Shown here piece after piece: positions 52,272 to 62,041 of a stretch of DNA of 64,000 nucleotides. The DNA comes from Betaproteobacteria bacterium (GTDB taxonomy: Bacteria; Pseudomonadota; Gammaproteobacteria; Burkholderiales; Sulfuricellaceae). The stretch covers positions 359,117-423,116 of the forward strand of contig JAJFTF010000024.1 in NCBI GenBank assembly GCA_021373185.1, given 5' to 3'. A model generated the notes under the pieces. That model saw only the letters and a program-made list of their open reading frames with translations. It was not told the origin of the DNA and did not search any database. The position numbers and the translations under genes were made by a program. Position 1 is the stretch's first letter. Every line of letters begins with the position of its first letter.

Positions 52272-54808
52272 TACTTCACCGGCCATGCCGGCACTTGCGG
52301 CAAGTGCCAGATATCGCGGTTGTAGTCGAGGATGGTGCGGTCGCTGGAAAATTTGCCGCTGGCGGCGGTGTTGAGAATACTCATGCGCGTCCAGTTTTCC
52401 TGATCGCGATAGGCTGCTGCCACCCGCCGCTGCGCATCGACGTAGCTGCGGAAATCGGCGGCGGTCAGCCAGGGGTCGTGGGGATTGGTCACCGAGTGGA
52501 TGATCGGATCGAAAATACCCGGCTCGAACAGGTTGAAATGGCCGCTTTCCAGCAGTTGCATGACGCGCTTCAAATCCTCGTCCGCCGCGATGATCGCGGC
52601 GGGGTCGTAATGACCGCGGGTGGCGTCCACTTCCTCGGCGTTGAGGCCGAACAGAAAGAAGTTTTCTTCCCCGGCCTCTTCGCGGATTTCGATGTTGGCG
52701 CCATCCAGGGTGCCGATGGTGAGCGCGCCATTCATCATGAATTTCATGTTGCCGGTGCCGGAGGCTTCCTTGCCGGCAGTGGATACCTGCTCCGACAGAT
52801 CGGTGCCGGGACAGATGACTTCCATCGCCGACACCCGGTAGTTGGGCAGGAAGGCCAGGCGCAGCAAGCCATCGGTTGCCGGGTCGGCGTTGACCGCCTC
52901 GGCCACCGCGCCCACCAGCTTGATAATGCGCTTGGCGATCATGTAGCCCGGCGCGGCCTTGCCGCCGATCAGCACGCAGCGCGGCGTCCAGTCGGCAGTG
53001 TCGCCGCGCTTGATGCGGTCGTAGAGGTGGATCACGTGCAGCACGTTGAGCAGTTGCCGCTTGTATTCGTGGATGCGTTTCACCTGCACGTCGAACAAGG
53101 CGTCGACGCCGAATTCGACGCCGCAGTCGCGCCGCACCATCCCTGCCAGGCGCGCCTTGTTGGCCTGCTTGATGGCGCGCCATTCGGCGCGGAACGCGGC
53201 ATCTTCGGCGCGGGGCGCGAGCTGCTTCAACTGTGGCAGGTCGGCAATCCAGCCTTCGCCGATGGTGCGGTTGATCAGGTCTTTCAGGCCGGGGTTGGCC
53301 CAGGCCATCCAGCGGCGCGGCGTGACGCCGTTGGTCTTATTGTTGAATTTTTCCGGCCACAACTCGTAAAAATCGTGGAACAGGTGCTGCTGCAGCAGTT
53401 GCGAATGCAACTCGGCGACGCCGTTCACCGACATGCCGGACACCACAGCGAGGTAAGCCATGCGGATCTGCGGTTCGTCGCCTTCCTCGATGATCGACAT
53501 GCGCCGCTGCCGCTCGGTGTCGCCCGGCCAGCGCCGCGCCACATCGACCAGGAAGCGGGCGTTGATTTCGCGGACGATATCCAGCAACCGTGGCAATAGC
53601 CGACCGAACATGCCCAGCGGCCATCTTTCCAGCGCTTCCGGCAGCAGGGTGTGGTTGGTGTAGGCGACGGTATGCCGGGTAATATCCCAGGCCGCATCCC
53701 AACCCAGGCCGTGCTTGTCCATCAGCAGGCGCATCAGTTCCGGCACCGCACAGGTGGGATGGGTATCGTTGAGCTGGAAGCAATTCTTTTCGGCAAACTG
53801 GCTGAAATCCTCGCCGTGAATCAGCACCCAGCGACGCAACACGTCCTGCAGGCTGGCCGAAGCAAGGAAATACTGCTGGCGCAGGCGCAGTTCCTTGCCG
53901 TTTTCGCTGGCGTCGTTGGGGTAGAGCACCATGGTGATGTGTTCGGCGGCGTTTTTCGCGCCCACCGCTTCGGTATAGCTGCCGGCGTTGAATTCGCCCA
54001 GGTCGAACTCGTCGGTCGCCGCCGCTTTCCACAAGCGCAGGGTATTGACCGTGCCGTTGCGATAGCCGGGAATCGGCACATCGTAAGGCACCGCCATGAC
54101 ATCCTGCGAGTGCATCCAGCGGGCGGACAAACTGCCGTCGGGATTGGCGTGAAGCTCGGTGCGACCGCCAAATTTGACCCGGAGCGTGAACTCGGGCCGC
54201 TCGATCTCCCACGGGTTGCCGTCGCGCAACCAGTGATCAGGTTCCTCCAACTGGTAGCCATTGTCGATTTTCTGGCGGAACATGCCGTATTCGTAACGAA
54301 TGCCGTAGCCCATCACCGGCAATTGCAGCGTGGCGCAGCTATCGAGAAAACAGGCTGCCAGGCGGCCCAGGCCGCCGTTGCCCAAACCCGCATCGTGTTC
54401 CTGATCGGCGATTTCCTCCAGCACCAGACCCAGATTGCGCAGCGCTTCCTCGGTGGATTTGTCCACTTCCAGGTTCAGCATGGCATTGCCCAGCGCGCGC
54501 CCCATCAGGAATTCCAGCGACAGGTAATAAGTGCGCTTGCAGTCCTGCTCCTCATAGGCATACTGGGTATTTTTCCAGCGCTCCACCAAGCGGTCGCGCA
54601 GCGACATCGAGAGCGAGGTGTAAACATGGTAAGCGGCCAGACACATCTTGTCCTGCCCCAGCGTATGGCTGAAATAACGGCGAAAGTCCTGGACGATGCT
54701 ATCGGCATCCATGCCCAGGGCGGGAAGCTCGTTGATGCCCGGCACGGGCTTGCTGAGAATTAGCGGTTCGGTATGAATAGGTTTCTCCAGAGCAGGCTGC
54801 CAGCGCAA
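52271..54808 (-). CDS. glgP: Glycogen/alpha-glucan phosphorylase
   Basis: It releases glucose-1-phosphate from alpha-1,4-glucans. The frame gives 845 aa from a TTG at 54808; an ATG at 54712 (813 aa, MDADSIVQDFRRYF) is an equally or more likely start because no ribosome site precedes the TTG. Family motifs: YYLSLEFLMGRALGNAM, NDTHPTCAVPELMR and the PLP-lysine segment EASGTGNMKFMMNGA. No other glg gene is adjacent, and the downstream gene is the unrelated Tat/FecR protein. Confidence 0.95.
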   Translation of the reverse strand: MRWQPALEKPIHTEPLILSKPVPGINELPALGMDADSIVQDFRRYFSHTLGQDKMCLAAYHVYTSLSMSLRDRLVERWKNTQYAYEEQDCKRTYYLSLEFLMGRALGNAMLNLEVDKSTEEALRNLGLVLEEIADQEHDAGLGNGGLGRLAACFLDSCATLQLPVMGYGIRYEYGMFRQKIDNGYQLEEPDHWLRDGNPWEIERPEFTLRVKFGGRTELHANPDGSLSARWMHSQDVMAVPYDVPIPGYRNGTVNTLRLWKAAATDEFDLGEFNAGSYTEAVGAKNAAEHITMVLYPNDASENGKELRLRQQYFLASASLQDVLRRWVLIHGEDFSQFAEKNCFQLNDTHPTCAVPELMRLLMDKHGLGWDAAWDITRHTVAYTNHTLLPEALERWPLGMFGRLLPRLLDIVREINARFLVDVARRWPGDTERQRRMSIIEEGDEPQIRMAYLAVVSGMSVNGVAELHSQLLQQHLFHDFYELWPEKFNNKTNGVTPRRWMAWANPGLKDLINRTIGEGWIADLPQLKQLAPRAEDAAFRAEWRAIKQANKARLAGMVRRDCGVEFGVDALFDVQVKRIHEYKRQLLNVLHVIHLYDRIKRGDTADWTPRCVLIGGKAAPGYMIAKRIIKLVGAVAEAVNADPATDGLLRLAFLPNYRVSAMEVICPGTDLSEQVSTAGKEASGTGNMKFMMNGALTIGTLDGANIEIREEAGEENFFLFGLNAEEVDATRGHYDPAAIIAADEDLKRVMQLLESGHFNLFEPGIFDPIIHSVTNPHDPWLTAADFRSYVDAQRRVAAAYRDQENWTRMSILNTAASGKFSSDRTILDYNRDIWHLPQVPAWPVK

Positions 54809-55126
54809 CCAAAAAATTTAAGTGCGGATCGCGATGCCCCCGGTTCAATCGTGGGCCGGTTGCAGAGATTCGTAATTGTAATCGATAAAATTTTAACAGA
54901 TATCCGTCAACTCAGCGCACTTCCCCATGCTCAGGACATCGCAACAGAAAATTGCCGGGCATTCTCGATGAATAAAAACCGGAGAAGCGTGCCATCTACA
55001 ACTGGTTTTCAGGTTTTAACCATAGCGGAGGCTCACGCTAGCTCGCCTCCGGCCCGAAAAATATCGTAAAATATGCTAATTGAAAGGCCCCGATCAATAA
55101 CCATCCGGTCATAACCAGAAAAACCC
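54809..55126. other. Gene-free divergent region glgP / response regulator
   Basis: These 318 bases lie between divergent genes and contain AT-rich stretches (e.g. GTAATTGTAATCGATAAAAT near 54872) that may hold promoters. I cannot place a convincing -35/-10 pair. No gene, tRNA or repeat was recognised. Confidence 0.4.
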
Positions 55127-55546
55127 ATGACGCCCAGCCCGGACTCGTTCAACGCAACAACCGATGACGCCCCAACACTGCGTGTGCTGGTGGTGGAAGA
55201 CAACCTCGTCAACCAGCAGCTCATGATCGCCCTGCTCAGCAGGAGGCAGCATCAGGTGTTGGTCGCACAAAACGGCAAGGAAGCGCTGGATATCCTCGAA
55301 CACCAGTCGTTCGACATTATCCTGATGGATGTGCAAATGCCCGTCATGGATGGACTGGAAGCGGCCCGCCAGATTCGGGAACGAGAAAGACAAACCGGCG
55401 GGCATGTTCCGATTATCGCCATGACCGCCAATACCTTGCCACAAGATCAGCAAATGTGTTTACAGGCAGGCATGGACGACCATATCGCAAAACCAGTTGA
55501 AATCCACAGGCTGCTTATTGCACTCCAGCACGCGGCCACAGCGTAG
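55127..55546 (+). CDS. Stand-alone CheY-like response regulator
   Basis: The 139-aa protein is a receiver domain after a short leader: acidic pair VVEDN, phospho-acceptor Asp in DIILMDVQMPVMDG, Thr in IIAMTANTL and Lys in DDHIAKPVE. NLVNQQL after the acidic pair is typical of receivers taken from hybrid histidine kinases. No output domain and no adjacent kinase are seen, so it likely works in a phosphorelay encoded elsewhere. Confidence 0.9.
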   Translation: MTPSPDSFNATTDDAPTLRVLVVEDNLVNQQLMIALLSRRQHQVLVAQNGKEALDILEHQSFDIILMDVQMPVMDGLEAARQIRERERQTGGHVPIIAMTANTLPQDQQMCLQAGMDDHIAKPVEIHRLLIALQHAATA

Positions 55547-55578
55547 ACGTTAATCCGGCGGAGTGGGCTGCCTGATAT

Positions 55579-55622
55579 TTGGCTGGCATTGTTAAGGTTC
55601 CGCAAGGTTCTGCCAATTTTTT
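55579..55622 (+). terminator. Possible terminator after the response regulator
   Basis: TTGGC (55579-55583) pairs with GCCAA (55612-55616) and is followed at once by six T and further T-rich sequence. The inner part pairs poorly, so the call is tentative. Confidence 0.35.
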
Positions 55623-55703
55623 ATTTTTAGAACTATAATTCAGGACGCGAGATAATCAAACTTGTTGATTAATTTCATGTCCCAGCTCGAAAGGAGTGGA
55701 GAA

Positions 55704-55913
55704 ATGGCAATTAACCCTGTTACATCCGGCTCCAGTTACCAAGCGGCCCGCCCGCAACCGCAAGCGGATCAAACCGAGCAAGCAAAACAGGCCAGAAAGG
55801 CGGAACAAGCCAAACAGGCCGAGCAAGCCAAGCCGACAGAAGAACCAAAGGCCAAGCCCGTCGTAAACGCCCAAGGTCAGACGACAGGAAATAACATTAA
55901 TACAACAAGTTGA
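55704..55913 (+). CDS. Small low-complexity Ala/Gln/Lys-rich protein
   Basis: The 69-aa protein (MAINPVTSGSSYQAARPQPQ at the start) has a central repeat of KQAEQAKQAEQ type, probably one long charged helix, and a Thr/Asn-rich end. The ATG at 55704 follows AAAGGAGTGGAG and is preferred to the TTG at 55662. It is followed by the FlaG-like gene in the same direction. No function is known. Confidence 0.65.
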   Translation: MAINPVTSGSSYQAARPQPQADQTEQAKQARKAEQAKQAEQAKPTEEPKAKPVVNAQGQTTGNNINTTS

Positions 55914-55981
55914 ACCTCACCCGCAACCGCAGGGAATGATATTTTGACGGTTGTTGGCGGTTTGGAAGGAGATAATTCAGA

Positions 55982-56377
55982 GTGGACGTTCTGCCGGTTT
56001 CCCCCCAGCCTGTAACCACCGCTAGCCGCCAGAATTCTGGCGGCGCATCAAGCTCGGTTCAGATGGCTCCGGTCGTTGCCAGCCCCGTTTCTTCGACAAC
56101 AGGCGCTTCAAGTGCCCCCGTTGTCAAATCATCTCCTTCTCCTAACCAGATTGAGCAAGCCATCGGCCAAGTGAATGACGCTTTCACTCAAAAAGGGCAA
56201 AATCTTTACGCTTCATTTGAAAAAGACAAAATCACGGGAATTGAAATTATCCAGTTCAAGGACAAAGACAGCGAAGAGGTCATTCGCCAGATTCCTTCAA
56301 AAGAAATACTGGCGTTTGCCCAGTCCCTTGAACTCCCCCAAGGGTGGCGAGGACAGTGGATACGCAACATGAGCTGA
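55982..56377 (+). CDS. FlaG-family protein
   Basis: The 131 aa start at GTG 55982 after GGAAGGAG. A disordered Ser/Pro/Val N-terminus (about 1-55) precedes a FlaG-like domain (about 60-120) with ITGIEIIQFKDKDSEEVIRQIPSKEILAFA; the VxRQIP motif is diagnostic. FlaG proteins accompany flagellin genes and affect filament length. No flagellar gene is present in this window, so it is an orphan here. Confidence 0.8.
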   Translation: MDVLPVSPQPVTTASRQNSGGASSSVQMAPVVASPVSSTTGASSAPVVKSSPSPNQIEQAIGQVNDAFTQKGQNLYASFEKDKITGIEIIQFKDKDSEEVIRQIPSKEILAFAQSLELPQGWRGQWIRNMS

Positions 56378-56442
56378 GACCGCGACCGGCAAGGCTGGAT
56401 CGGCGATGCTGAATTTATTTTTTCAACGATGGAGCAATAATC

Positions 56443-56559
56443 ATGGGCAAGAGTCAGGACGCGAAAAAAGCGGTCAAGAAAGAACCCGCTAAAACGATGA
56501 AGGAAAAGAAGGCTGACAAGAAACTTAAGCAGGAAGAAAAGAAGCGCCAGGGCCCTTGA
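56443..56559 (+). CDS. Lysine-rich 38-aa microprotein
   Basis: ATG at 56443, nine bases after GGAG, opens a 38-aa frame: MGKSQDAKKAVKKEPAKTMK, then a further Lys/Glu-rich stretch ending KKRQGP and a TGA. About 16 of 38 residues are Lys. It could bind nucleic acid or be disordered; no family is recognised. The good ribosome site and the clean frame support it being real. Confidence 0.55.
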   Translation: MGKSQDAKKAVKKEPAKTMKEKKADKKLKQEEKKRQGP

Positions 56560-56601
56560 TGAATTGCCGGAATGCCAATCCCGGATTGGCAGTCTGAAGC
56601 G

Positions 56602-58146
56602 TCACATCGGCTCGATCAGCAACAGGCTGAGCCACGGCAGCAACTGGCCCAGCAGCAACAATCCCAGCAAAACCGCAATCACCATCATCCAGCGCCGCTC
56701 ACTTGCGTGACGCGCGCGCAGTTCCTCGCGCAGAAGCTGGAGCTCGCCGCCCTCGTCGCGGCTCAGGGCACGATGCACCAGCCGCGGTAATTGCGGCAGT
56801 AAAGTTCCCCAGTGCGGCGCTTCCGCCTTGAGGGTCTTTTCCAGTCCGCGCCAGCCGAGCTGTTCACTCATCCACTGTTCGAGGAAAGGCTTGGCGGTTT
56901 GCCACAGGTCGAGTTCCGGGTCGAGCTGCCGCCCCAGACCCTCGATGTTGAGCAGGGTTTTTTGCAGCATCACCAGTTGCGGCTGGATCACCACGCCGAA
57001 ACGGCGCGAAGTCTGGAACAGGCGCAGCAGAAAACGTCCGAACGAAATTTCCTTGAGCGGGCGGTCGAAAATCGGCTCGCAGACCGCACGGATCGCCGCT
57101 TCGAATTCATCCTCGCGGGTATCGGCTGGCGCCCAGCCGGCCTCGATATGCGCCTGGGCGACGCGCTTGTAATCGCGCTTGAAGAAGGCCAGAAAATTCT
57201 GCGCCAGGTAGTTCTTGTCGCGGTCGGTGAGGGTGCTCATGATGCCGAAATCGAGCGCGATATAGCGCCCGTCCGGGCTGACCAGAATGTTGCCGGGATG
57301 CATGTCGGCATGGAAAAAGCCGTCGCGGAACACCTGGGTGAAGAAGATCGTCACGCCTTCCCTGGCCAGCCGGGAAATATCGACGCCTTGTTCGCGCAAC
57401 TTGTCGACCTGGCTGATCGGCGTGCCCGCCATGCGCTCCATCACCATCACACTCTTGTGACACCAGTCCCAGTAAATTTCCGGCACCAGCAATAGCTCGG
57501 AATCCTGGAAGTTGCGTCTTAACTGGCTGCCGTTGGCGGCTTCGCGCATCAGGTCGAGCTCGTCTTCCAGGTGCTTCTCGAATTCCGCCACTACTTCGCA
57601 CGGACGCAAGCGCTTGCCGTCTTCCCACAGCGACTCCACCAGCCCGGCGCCGGCGTAGAGCAATTCCACATCGTGACCGATGACCTTGCCGATGTCGGGG
57701 CGCAGGATCTTCACCGCCACTTCGCGACCATCACGCAAGCGGGCGAAGTGAACCTGGGCGACCGAAGCGGAGGCCACCGGCACCGGGTCGAACTCGGCAA
57801 ACACTTCGCTGGCCGGCTTGCCATACGCGTGCTGGATGGCCGCCAGGGCGATTTCCGGCGCGAAGGGCGGTACCCGATCCTGCAGCTTGGCGAGTTCGTC
57901 GGCAATATCGGTCGGGATCAGGTCGCGCCGGGTGGACAGCACCTGACCGAACTTGACGAAAATCGGGCCGAGCGCCTCAAGCGCCTGCCGCAGCCGTACT
58001 GCACGCGATTCTTCGAGCGGTCGCCAGAACAATGCGACCATGACCAGCGGGCGCAGCCAGCGGAAGCGCTCATGGCCGAGGATGAACTCTTCCAGGCCGA
58101 AGCGCAGGGTGACATAAAGGATTTTGGCGAGGCGCAGAATTTTCAT
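56602..58146 (-). CDS. ubiB: Ubiquinone biosynthesis regulatory kinase-like protein UbiB
   Basis: UbiB is an ABC1/ADCK atypical kinase-like ATPase needed for ubiquinone synthesis. The 514 aa contain the KxGQ motif ([19 protein letters not shown], about 60-78), the AAAS-like loop [21 protein letters not shown] and ALDFGIMS motifs, and C-terminal membrane helices (about 490-510). It lies in one direction with the Tim44-like gene and ubiE. Confidence 0.96.
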   Translation of the reverse strand: MKILRLAKILYVTLRFGLEEFILGHERFRWLRPLVMVALFWRPLEESRAVRLRQALEALGPIFVKFGQVLSTRRDLIPTDIADELAKLQDRVPPFAPEIALAAIQHAYGKPASEVFAEFDPVPVASASVAQVHFARLRDGREVAVKILRPDIGKVIGHDVELLYAGAGLVESLWEDGKRLRPCEVVAEFEKHLEDELDLMREAANGSQLRRNFQDSELLLVPEIYWDWCHKSVMVMERMAGTPISQVDKLREQGVDISRLAREGVTIFFTQVFRDGFFHADMHPGNILVSPDGRYIALDFGIMSTLTDRDKNYLAQNFLAFFKRDYKRVAQAHIEAGWAPADTREDEFEAAIRAVCEPIFDRPLKEISFGRFLLRLFQTSRRFGVVIQPQLVMLQKTLLNIEGLGRQLDPELDLWQTAKPFLEQWMSEQLGWRGLEKTLKAEAPHWGTLLPQLPRLVHRALSRDEGGELQLLREELRARHASERRWMMVIAVLLGLLLLGQLLPWLSLLLIEPM

Positions 58147-58277
58147 TGTTTTAGACGCGAGTTGTTCGACTCAAGAGGCCGGCTGGCGAAGTGATTGAAA
58201 AACCCGGTCAGCGCGGTTTCTGTCAGGGACAAAAGCGCGCTGCCGGGCTGCTTGCTCGGCACAACGGAAATCAACGT

Positions 58278-59120
58278 TCAGTCCTGCTGAATGCCCGAGA
58301 TGAACCAGGTGGCATTGGCCTGCGACTGGGATTTCTGGATATGCCAGACTTCACTGAACGCAACCGCCGGCGCATTTTCCTCTTCGCGGATCATGCCGGA
58401 GAAGCGCACGCTGGCGATCACCATATCGCCCTCGGTCACCACATCGGCAATCTCGGCGTTGAGCGTGACCACTTCGGTCTTGTTCGGCTTGCCGCCGCGC
58501 TCCTGAATTTGCATGCTGAGTTCGGCATACATTTCCGGCGTGACGTATTCGTGGATGTCCTTGATATCGCCGCGATCATTGGCGTCCTGCAGGCGAATGA
58601 ACTGTTTTTTCGCCTCGCGCAGGAAAGGCTCATCCTCGAACCAGGCCGGGCGCGTGCTGGCTGCCATTGGTGCGGCTAGCGGCGTTGCGCTGACGGGTGT
58701 GTCCATCATGCGCTGCACGGTGTTTTCGCCATAACCGGCATATTGCACCGGCTGCGGTTGAGGTTTGCGCAACAAGCGGATAATGAAGAACACGCCGGCA
58801 ACCAGCGCCAGAATCATCAGGATGTTACCGATGCCGCCGGCAAGGCCGCCCAGGCCGCCGCCCATGAACATGGAAGCGAGCAATCCGCCAGCCGCCAGAC
58901 CAGCCAGCGGGCCGAGCCATTTTCCGGCGCCGGATTTTGCGGGCGGTGCGGTTGGAGCCGGCGCTGCGGCAGGCGCTTGTGCCTGCTTGGCCGGGGCGGG
59001 CGACATCTGGCGTTGCTTGCCGATGCTGCTGCCGCCACCCATGCGCCGAGCGTCGGCATCCTGAATCGCCAGACCGAAACCGAGAATTGCCACGACAAAA
59101 ACAACCAAGAAATTTTTCAT
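58278..59120 (-). CDS. Tim44-like domain membrane protein
   Basis: The 280 aa from the ATG at 59120 begin MKNFLVVFVVAILGFGLAIQ (signal or TM helix). A Gly/Pro/Ala-rich region and a second Gly-rich helix (about 85-120, LAGLAAGGLLASMFMGGGLG, then a further TM) follow. The C-terminal Tim44-like domain spans about 160-280 (FLREAKKQFIRLQDANDRGD, then VWHIQKSQSQANATWFISGI). Such proteins occur next to ubiB/ubiE in betaproteobacteria, where one might otherwise expect ubiJ. Function unproven. Confidence 0.86.
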   Translation of the reverse strand: MKNFLVVFVVAILGFGLAIQDADARRMGGGSSIGKQRQMSPAPAKQAQAPAAAPAPTAPPAKSGAGKWLGPLAGLAAGGLLASMFMGGGLGGLAGGIGNILMILALVAGVFFIIRLLRKPQPQPVQYAGYGENTVQRMMDTPVSATPLAAPMAASTRPAWFEDEPFLREAKKQFIRLQDANDRGDIKDIHEYVTPEMYAELSMQIQERGGKPNKTEVVTLNAEIADVVTEGDMVIASVRFSGMIREEENAPAVAFSEVWHIQKSQSQANATWFISGIQQD

Positions 59121-59166
59121 ATTTAAAGATCTCCAGAAATCATCCGGTAATAGAACAAATAAAACG

Positions 59167-59183
59167 CCGGTCGCAAAGACCGG
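59167..59183. terminator. Rho-independent terminator after ubiE
   Basis: CCGGTC-GCAAA-GACCGG is a perfect 6-bp GC-rich stem. On the minus strand it is followed by CGTTTTATTT just after the ubiE stop, and on the plus strand by ATTTTTA, so it can work in both directions. Confidence 0.75.
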
Positions 59184-59187
59184 ATTT

Positions 59188-59922
59188 TTAGAGCTTGAAT
59201 CCCTTGTGCAGGGCAACAACGCCCGCCGTCAGGTTGAAGTATTCGACACGCTCGAAGCCGGCCTGTTCCATCATCTGCTTGAGCTCTTCCTGGCCGGGGT
59301 GCATGCGGATGGATTCGGCGAGGTAACGGTAGCTTTCTTCGTCGTCGGTCACCAGCTTGCCCATCAGCGGCAGCGCCTTGAACGAGTAGGCATCATACAG
59401 GGGTTGCAGCGGTTTCCATATTTTGGAAAATTCCAGCACCAGCAGCCGCCCGCCGGGGCGTAGAACGCGATACATCTCCTTCAGCGCCGCATCCTTGTGG
59501 GTCATGTTGCGCAAGCCGAAAGCCACGGTTACGCAATCGAAATGGCTGCTCGGGAAAGGCAATTTTTCGCCGTCGCATTGCGCCGCCAGCGGCACGATGC
59601 CGTCGTCCAGCAAGCGGTCGCGGCCCACCTGGAGCATCGAGCTGTTGATATCGGTAAGCACCACTTCGCCGGCCTTGCCGACCCGCTTGGCGAAGGCGCG
59701 CGACAGGTCGCCGCTGCCGCCGGCGATGTCCAGCACCCGGCTGCCTGCACGAACGCCGCTCTGTTCGATGGTGAAATGCTTCCACAGGCGGTGCATGCCT
59801 GCCGACATCAGGTCGTTCATCAGGTCGTAGCGCTGCGCCACGGAATGGAATACTTCCGCGACCTTTTTTGCTTTTTCGGATTCGTTGACGGTTTGATAAC
59901 CGAAGTGTGTGGTCTTTTCCAT
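59188..59922 (-). CDS. ubiE: Bifunctional demethylmenaquinone/2-polyprenyl-6-methoxybenzoquinol methyltransferase UbiE
   Basis: UbiE performs the C-methylation of the quinone ring. The 244 aa start [20 protein letters not shown] and carry motif [19 protein letters not shown] and the family signatures [17 protein letters not shown] and [16 protein letters not shown], ending [10 protein letters not shown]. It is first of ubiE - Tim44-like - ubiB on the minus strand, although a terminator directly after it suggests partial uncoupling. Confidence 0.97.
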   Translation of the reverse strand: MEKTTHFGYQTVNESEKAKKVAEVFHSVAQRYDLMNDLMSAGMHRLWKHFTIEQSGVRAGSRVLDIAGGSGDLSRAFAKRVGKAGEVVLTDINSSMLQVGRDRLLDDGIVPLAAQCDGEKLPFPSSHFDCVTVAFGLRNMTHKDAALKEMYRVLRPGGRLLVLEFSKIWKPLQPLYDAYSFKALPLMGKLVTDDEESYRYLAESIRMHPGQEELKQMMEQAGFERVEYFNLTAGVVALHKGFKL

Positions 59923-60033
59923 GCTGCCGGATCAAATAGATAAAGGTGGAATCATAACCGAGTTGAGGCGGAAACGAAATGCGGCGCGGCCAGCCTTGCT
60001 GGCCGAATTATCTGGCCGCAACGTAATACAAAT

Positions 60034-60864
60034 CTAGTACTCGGGGTTGAAGTTCCGAATGATGATCTGGCCTGATTTTTCATCATGCTCTACCTCCAGC
60101 AGCTTGCGCACGGCAGCCTCTTCCAGCAGCTTGCTGAACGAGCGAAAACCGTAATAGCTTTCGTTGAACCCCGGTTTTTGCCGTTTCAGCGCCTGCTTCA
60201 CCATCGAACCCCAGATTTTTTCTTCTTCACCCCGCTCGGCGAATAGCGCCTCCACCGTCTCCATCACCAGATCCAGCGCCTCCTGGGCTTTGTCGCCTTC
60301 CTGCGCAGCTTTAGGCGCGGCTTCCGCAACGTCCTTGGCGGCGGGCTTCTTCTTGACGGTGCGCTTTTTGGCTTTTTCCGCCTTTTCCCGCGCCAGGTCG
60401 TCGTAATAGATGAATTCGTCGCAGTTGGCGATCAGCAGATCGGAAGTCGAATTCTTGACGCCGACGCCGATCACGGTCTTGTTGTTCTCGCGCAGTTTGC
60501 TCACCAGCGGCGAAAAATCCGAATCGCCGCTGATGATGACAAAGGTATCCACATGCGACTTGGTATAGCAAAGGTCGAGTGCGTCCACCACCATGCGGAT
60601 GTCGGCAGAGTTCTTGCCGGACTGGCGCACATGGGGGATTTCGATCAGCTCGAACGACGCCTCATGCATCGGCGCCTTGAATTCCTTGTAGCGATCCCAG
60701 TCGCAATAAGCCTTTTTCACCACGATGCTGCCCTTGAGCAGAAGACGCTCGAGCACCTTGCCGATATCGAATTTATCGTACTTGGCATCGCGCACGCCCA
60801 AAGCGATATTTTCAAAATCGCAGAATAGCGCCATGCTGCGGATGTTATGGGAAGAGGTGGTCAT
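60034..60864 (-). CDS. NYN-domain (LabA/DUF88) protein with C-terminal LOTUS-like domain
   Basis: The 276 aa contain a PIN-like NYN nuclease domain (about 10-160) with the acidic sites FCDFENI, SADIRMVVDAL and VIISGDSDFSPLV, likely metal-binding for RNA cleavage. A Lys/Ala-rich linker leads to a C-terminal OST-HTH/LOTUS-like domain (about 195-270, GSMVKQALKRQKPGFNESYY) that binds RNA. It is monocistronic as far as can be seen. Confidence 0.9.
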   Translation of the reverse strand: MTTSSHNIRSMALFCDFENIALGVRDAKYDKFDIGKVLERLLLKGSIVVKKAYCDWDRYKEFKAPMHEASFELIEIPHVRQSGKNSADIRMVVDALDLCYTKSHVDTFVIISGDSDFSPLVSKLRENNKTVIGVGVKNSTSDLLIANCDEFIYYDDLAREKAEKAKKRTVKKKPAAKDVAEAAPKAAQEGDKAQEALDLVMETVEALFAERGEEEKIWGSMVKQALKRQKPGFNESYYGFRSFSKLLEEAAVRKLLEVEHDEKSGQIIIRNFNPEY

Positions 60865-61007
60865 GAATAGGCTCCTGCCGTGAGATACACTGTGATGATA
60901 GCATCGGCGTTAACAAATATTTCATAAACATATAAGGCGGATTACCCTAAAATGGGAAGCGTTTTTTCAGGACAACCCGTTGACAGTCGATACATGAACT
61001 CCGCTCT

Positions 61008-61967
61008 ATGAACACCTCCAAGGACACTTTGCAAGAAAGCATCGCACATCAACGCGAAGCGCTGACCAGCTTGCTGCAGGAGCCGCTGCAGCGACTGGCG
61101 ACGCAATGCGTCCCGGTGTGGGGTGATCGCGACCGACTCGATGCGTTGTTGCGCGAAGCGCTGAAGGCGCTGCCTTACTGCAAGCATCTTTATGCGCTGG
61201 ACGCCGATGCGGTCCAGATCAGCGACAACGTCAGCCATGATGGGTTGCAGGAAGGCTTTGGCCGCAACCGGTCGAAGCGGCCTTACATGCGCGAGATCAC
61301 CGCCAGCACCGACTTCTTCCTTTCCGATGCCTACATCAGCCTGCAGGGGCGGCGCCCCTCCCTGACGGCGACCCAGATCGTGCGCGATGCGGCAGGTGCC
61401 GCCCTGGGGTTCGTCGGCGCCTATTTCGGCCTGCGCGACCTGCCGCTGACACGCGAGCTGTATGAAGAACCGCGATACTGGCGCCAGATCAAGGGCGACC
61501 CCTCGATTCGCGGCACGGTATTCCACCAGACCCGGGCCGATAGCGAGATGGACCAGCAGATCGATACGGTGCTGGGCGTGGTGACGGAGTTGATGCTTTA
61601 TCACGGGGTCTACCATGTGATCCTGCATTTCTCCAGCAGCCGCGCGATCGTCTGGGTGATGCAAGACCCTTATCGCTATCGCCTGCTGGATTTCAGCGAG
61701 CTGATCGATCCCGACATTTGCCTGGCCTATCCCAGAACGCCCTATCCGACCGGCGCGCAGGTGCCGTCGGAACAGGTTCGTGCCGTGCTTGAAGCCTTTC
61801 GCACCTTGCGTTTCATGGACGAGATGTTCTATCTGCGCTCCGGCACGCTGAATATCTTCAACGGCCTGGTCGGCCTCACCTTCTCCTGCGACGGTTCCCA
61901 TTACATCCCGTATGACGAGTTCCTGCGCAAGGATCATGATTTCTGGATTGGCATCACGCCAAACTAA
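61008..61967 (+). CDS. Soluble PDC/Cache sensor-domain protein
   Basis: The 319-aa protein has a PDC-type sensor core (about 20-170) with RPYMREITASTDFFLSDAYI and RRPSLTATQIVRDAAGAALG, as seen in chemoreceptors and cyclase sensors. There is no membrane helix and no output domain. The second half (about 170-319) is unassigned (DGSHYIPYDEFLRKDHDFWI near the end). It may be a cytoplasmic sensor acting through a partner; this is inference. Confidence 0.75.
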   Translation: MNTSKDTLQESIAHQREALTSLLQEPLQRLATQCVPVWGDRDRLDALLREALKALPYCKHLYALDADAVQISDNVSHDGLQEGFGRNRSKRPYMREITASTDFFLSDAYISLQGRRPSLTATQIVRDAAGAALGFVGAYFGLRDLPLTRELYEEPRYWRQIKGDPSIRGTVFHQTRADSEMDQQIDTVLGVVTELMLYHGVYHVILHFSSSRAIVWVMQDPYRYRLLDFSELIDPDICLAYPRTPYPTGAQVPSEQVRAVLEAFRTLRFMDEMFYLRSGTLNIFNGLVGLTFSCDGSHYIPYDEFLRKDHDFWIGITPN

Positions 61968-62041
61968 AGCGCAAATGGGCCGGCTGTGAAGTTCCGCTGA
62001 ACTGTGGCAACATGCCCATTTTCGGCAACATAGGCACATTC

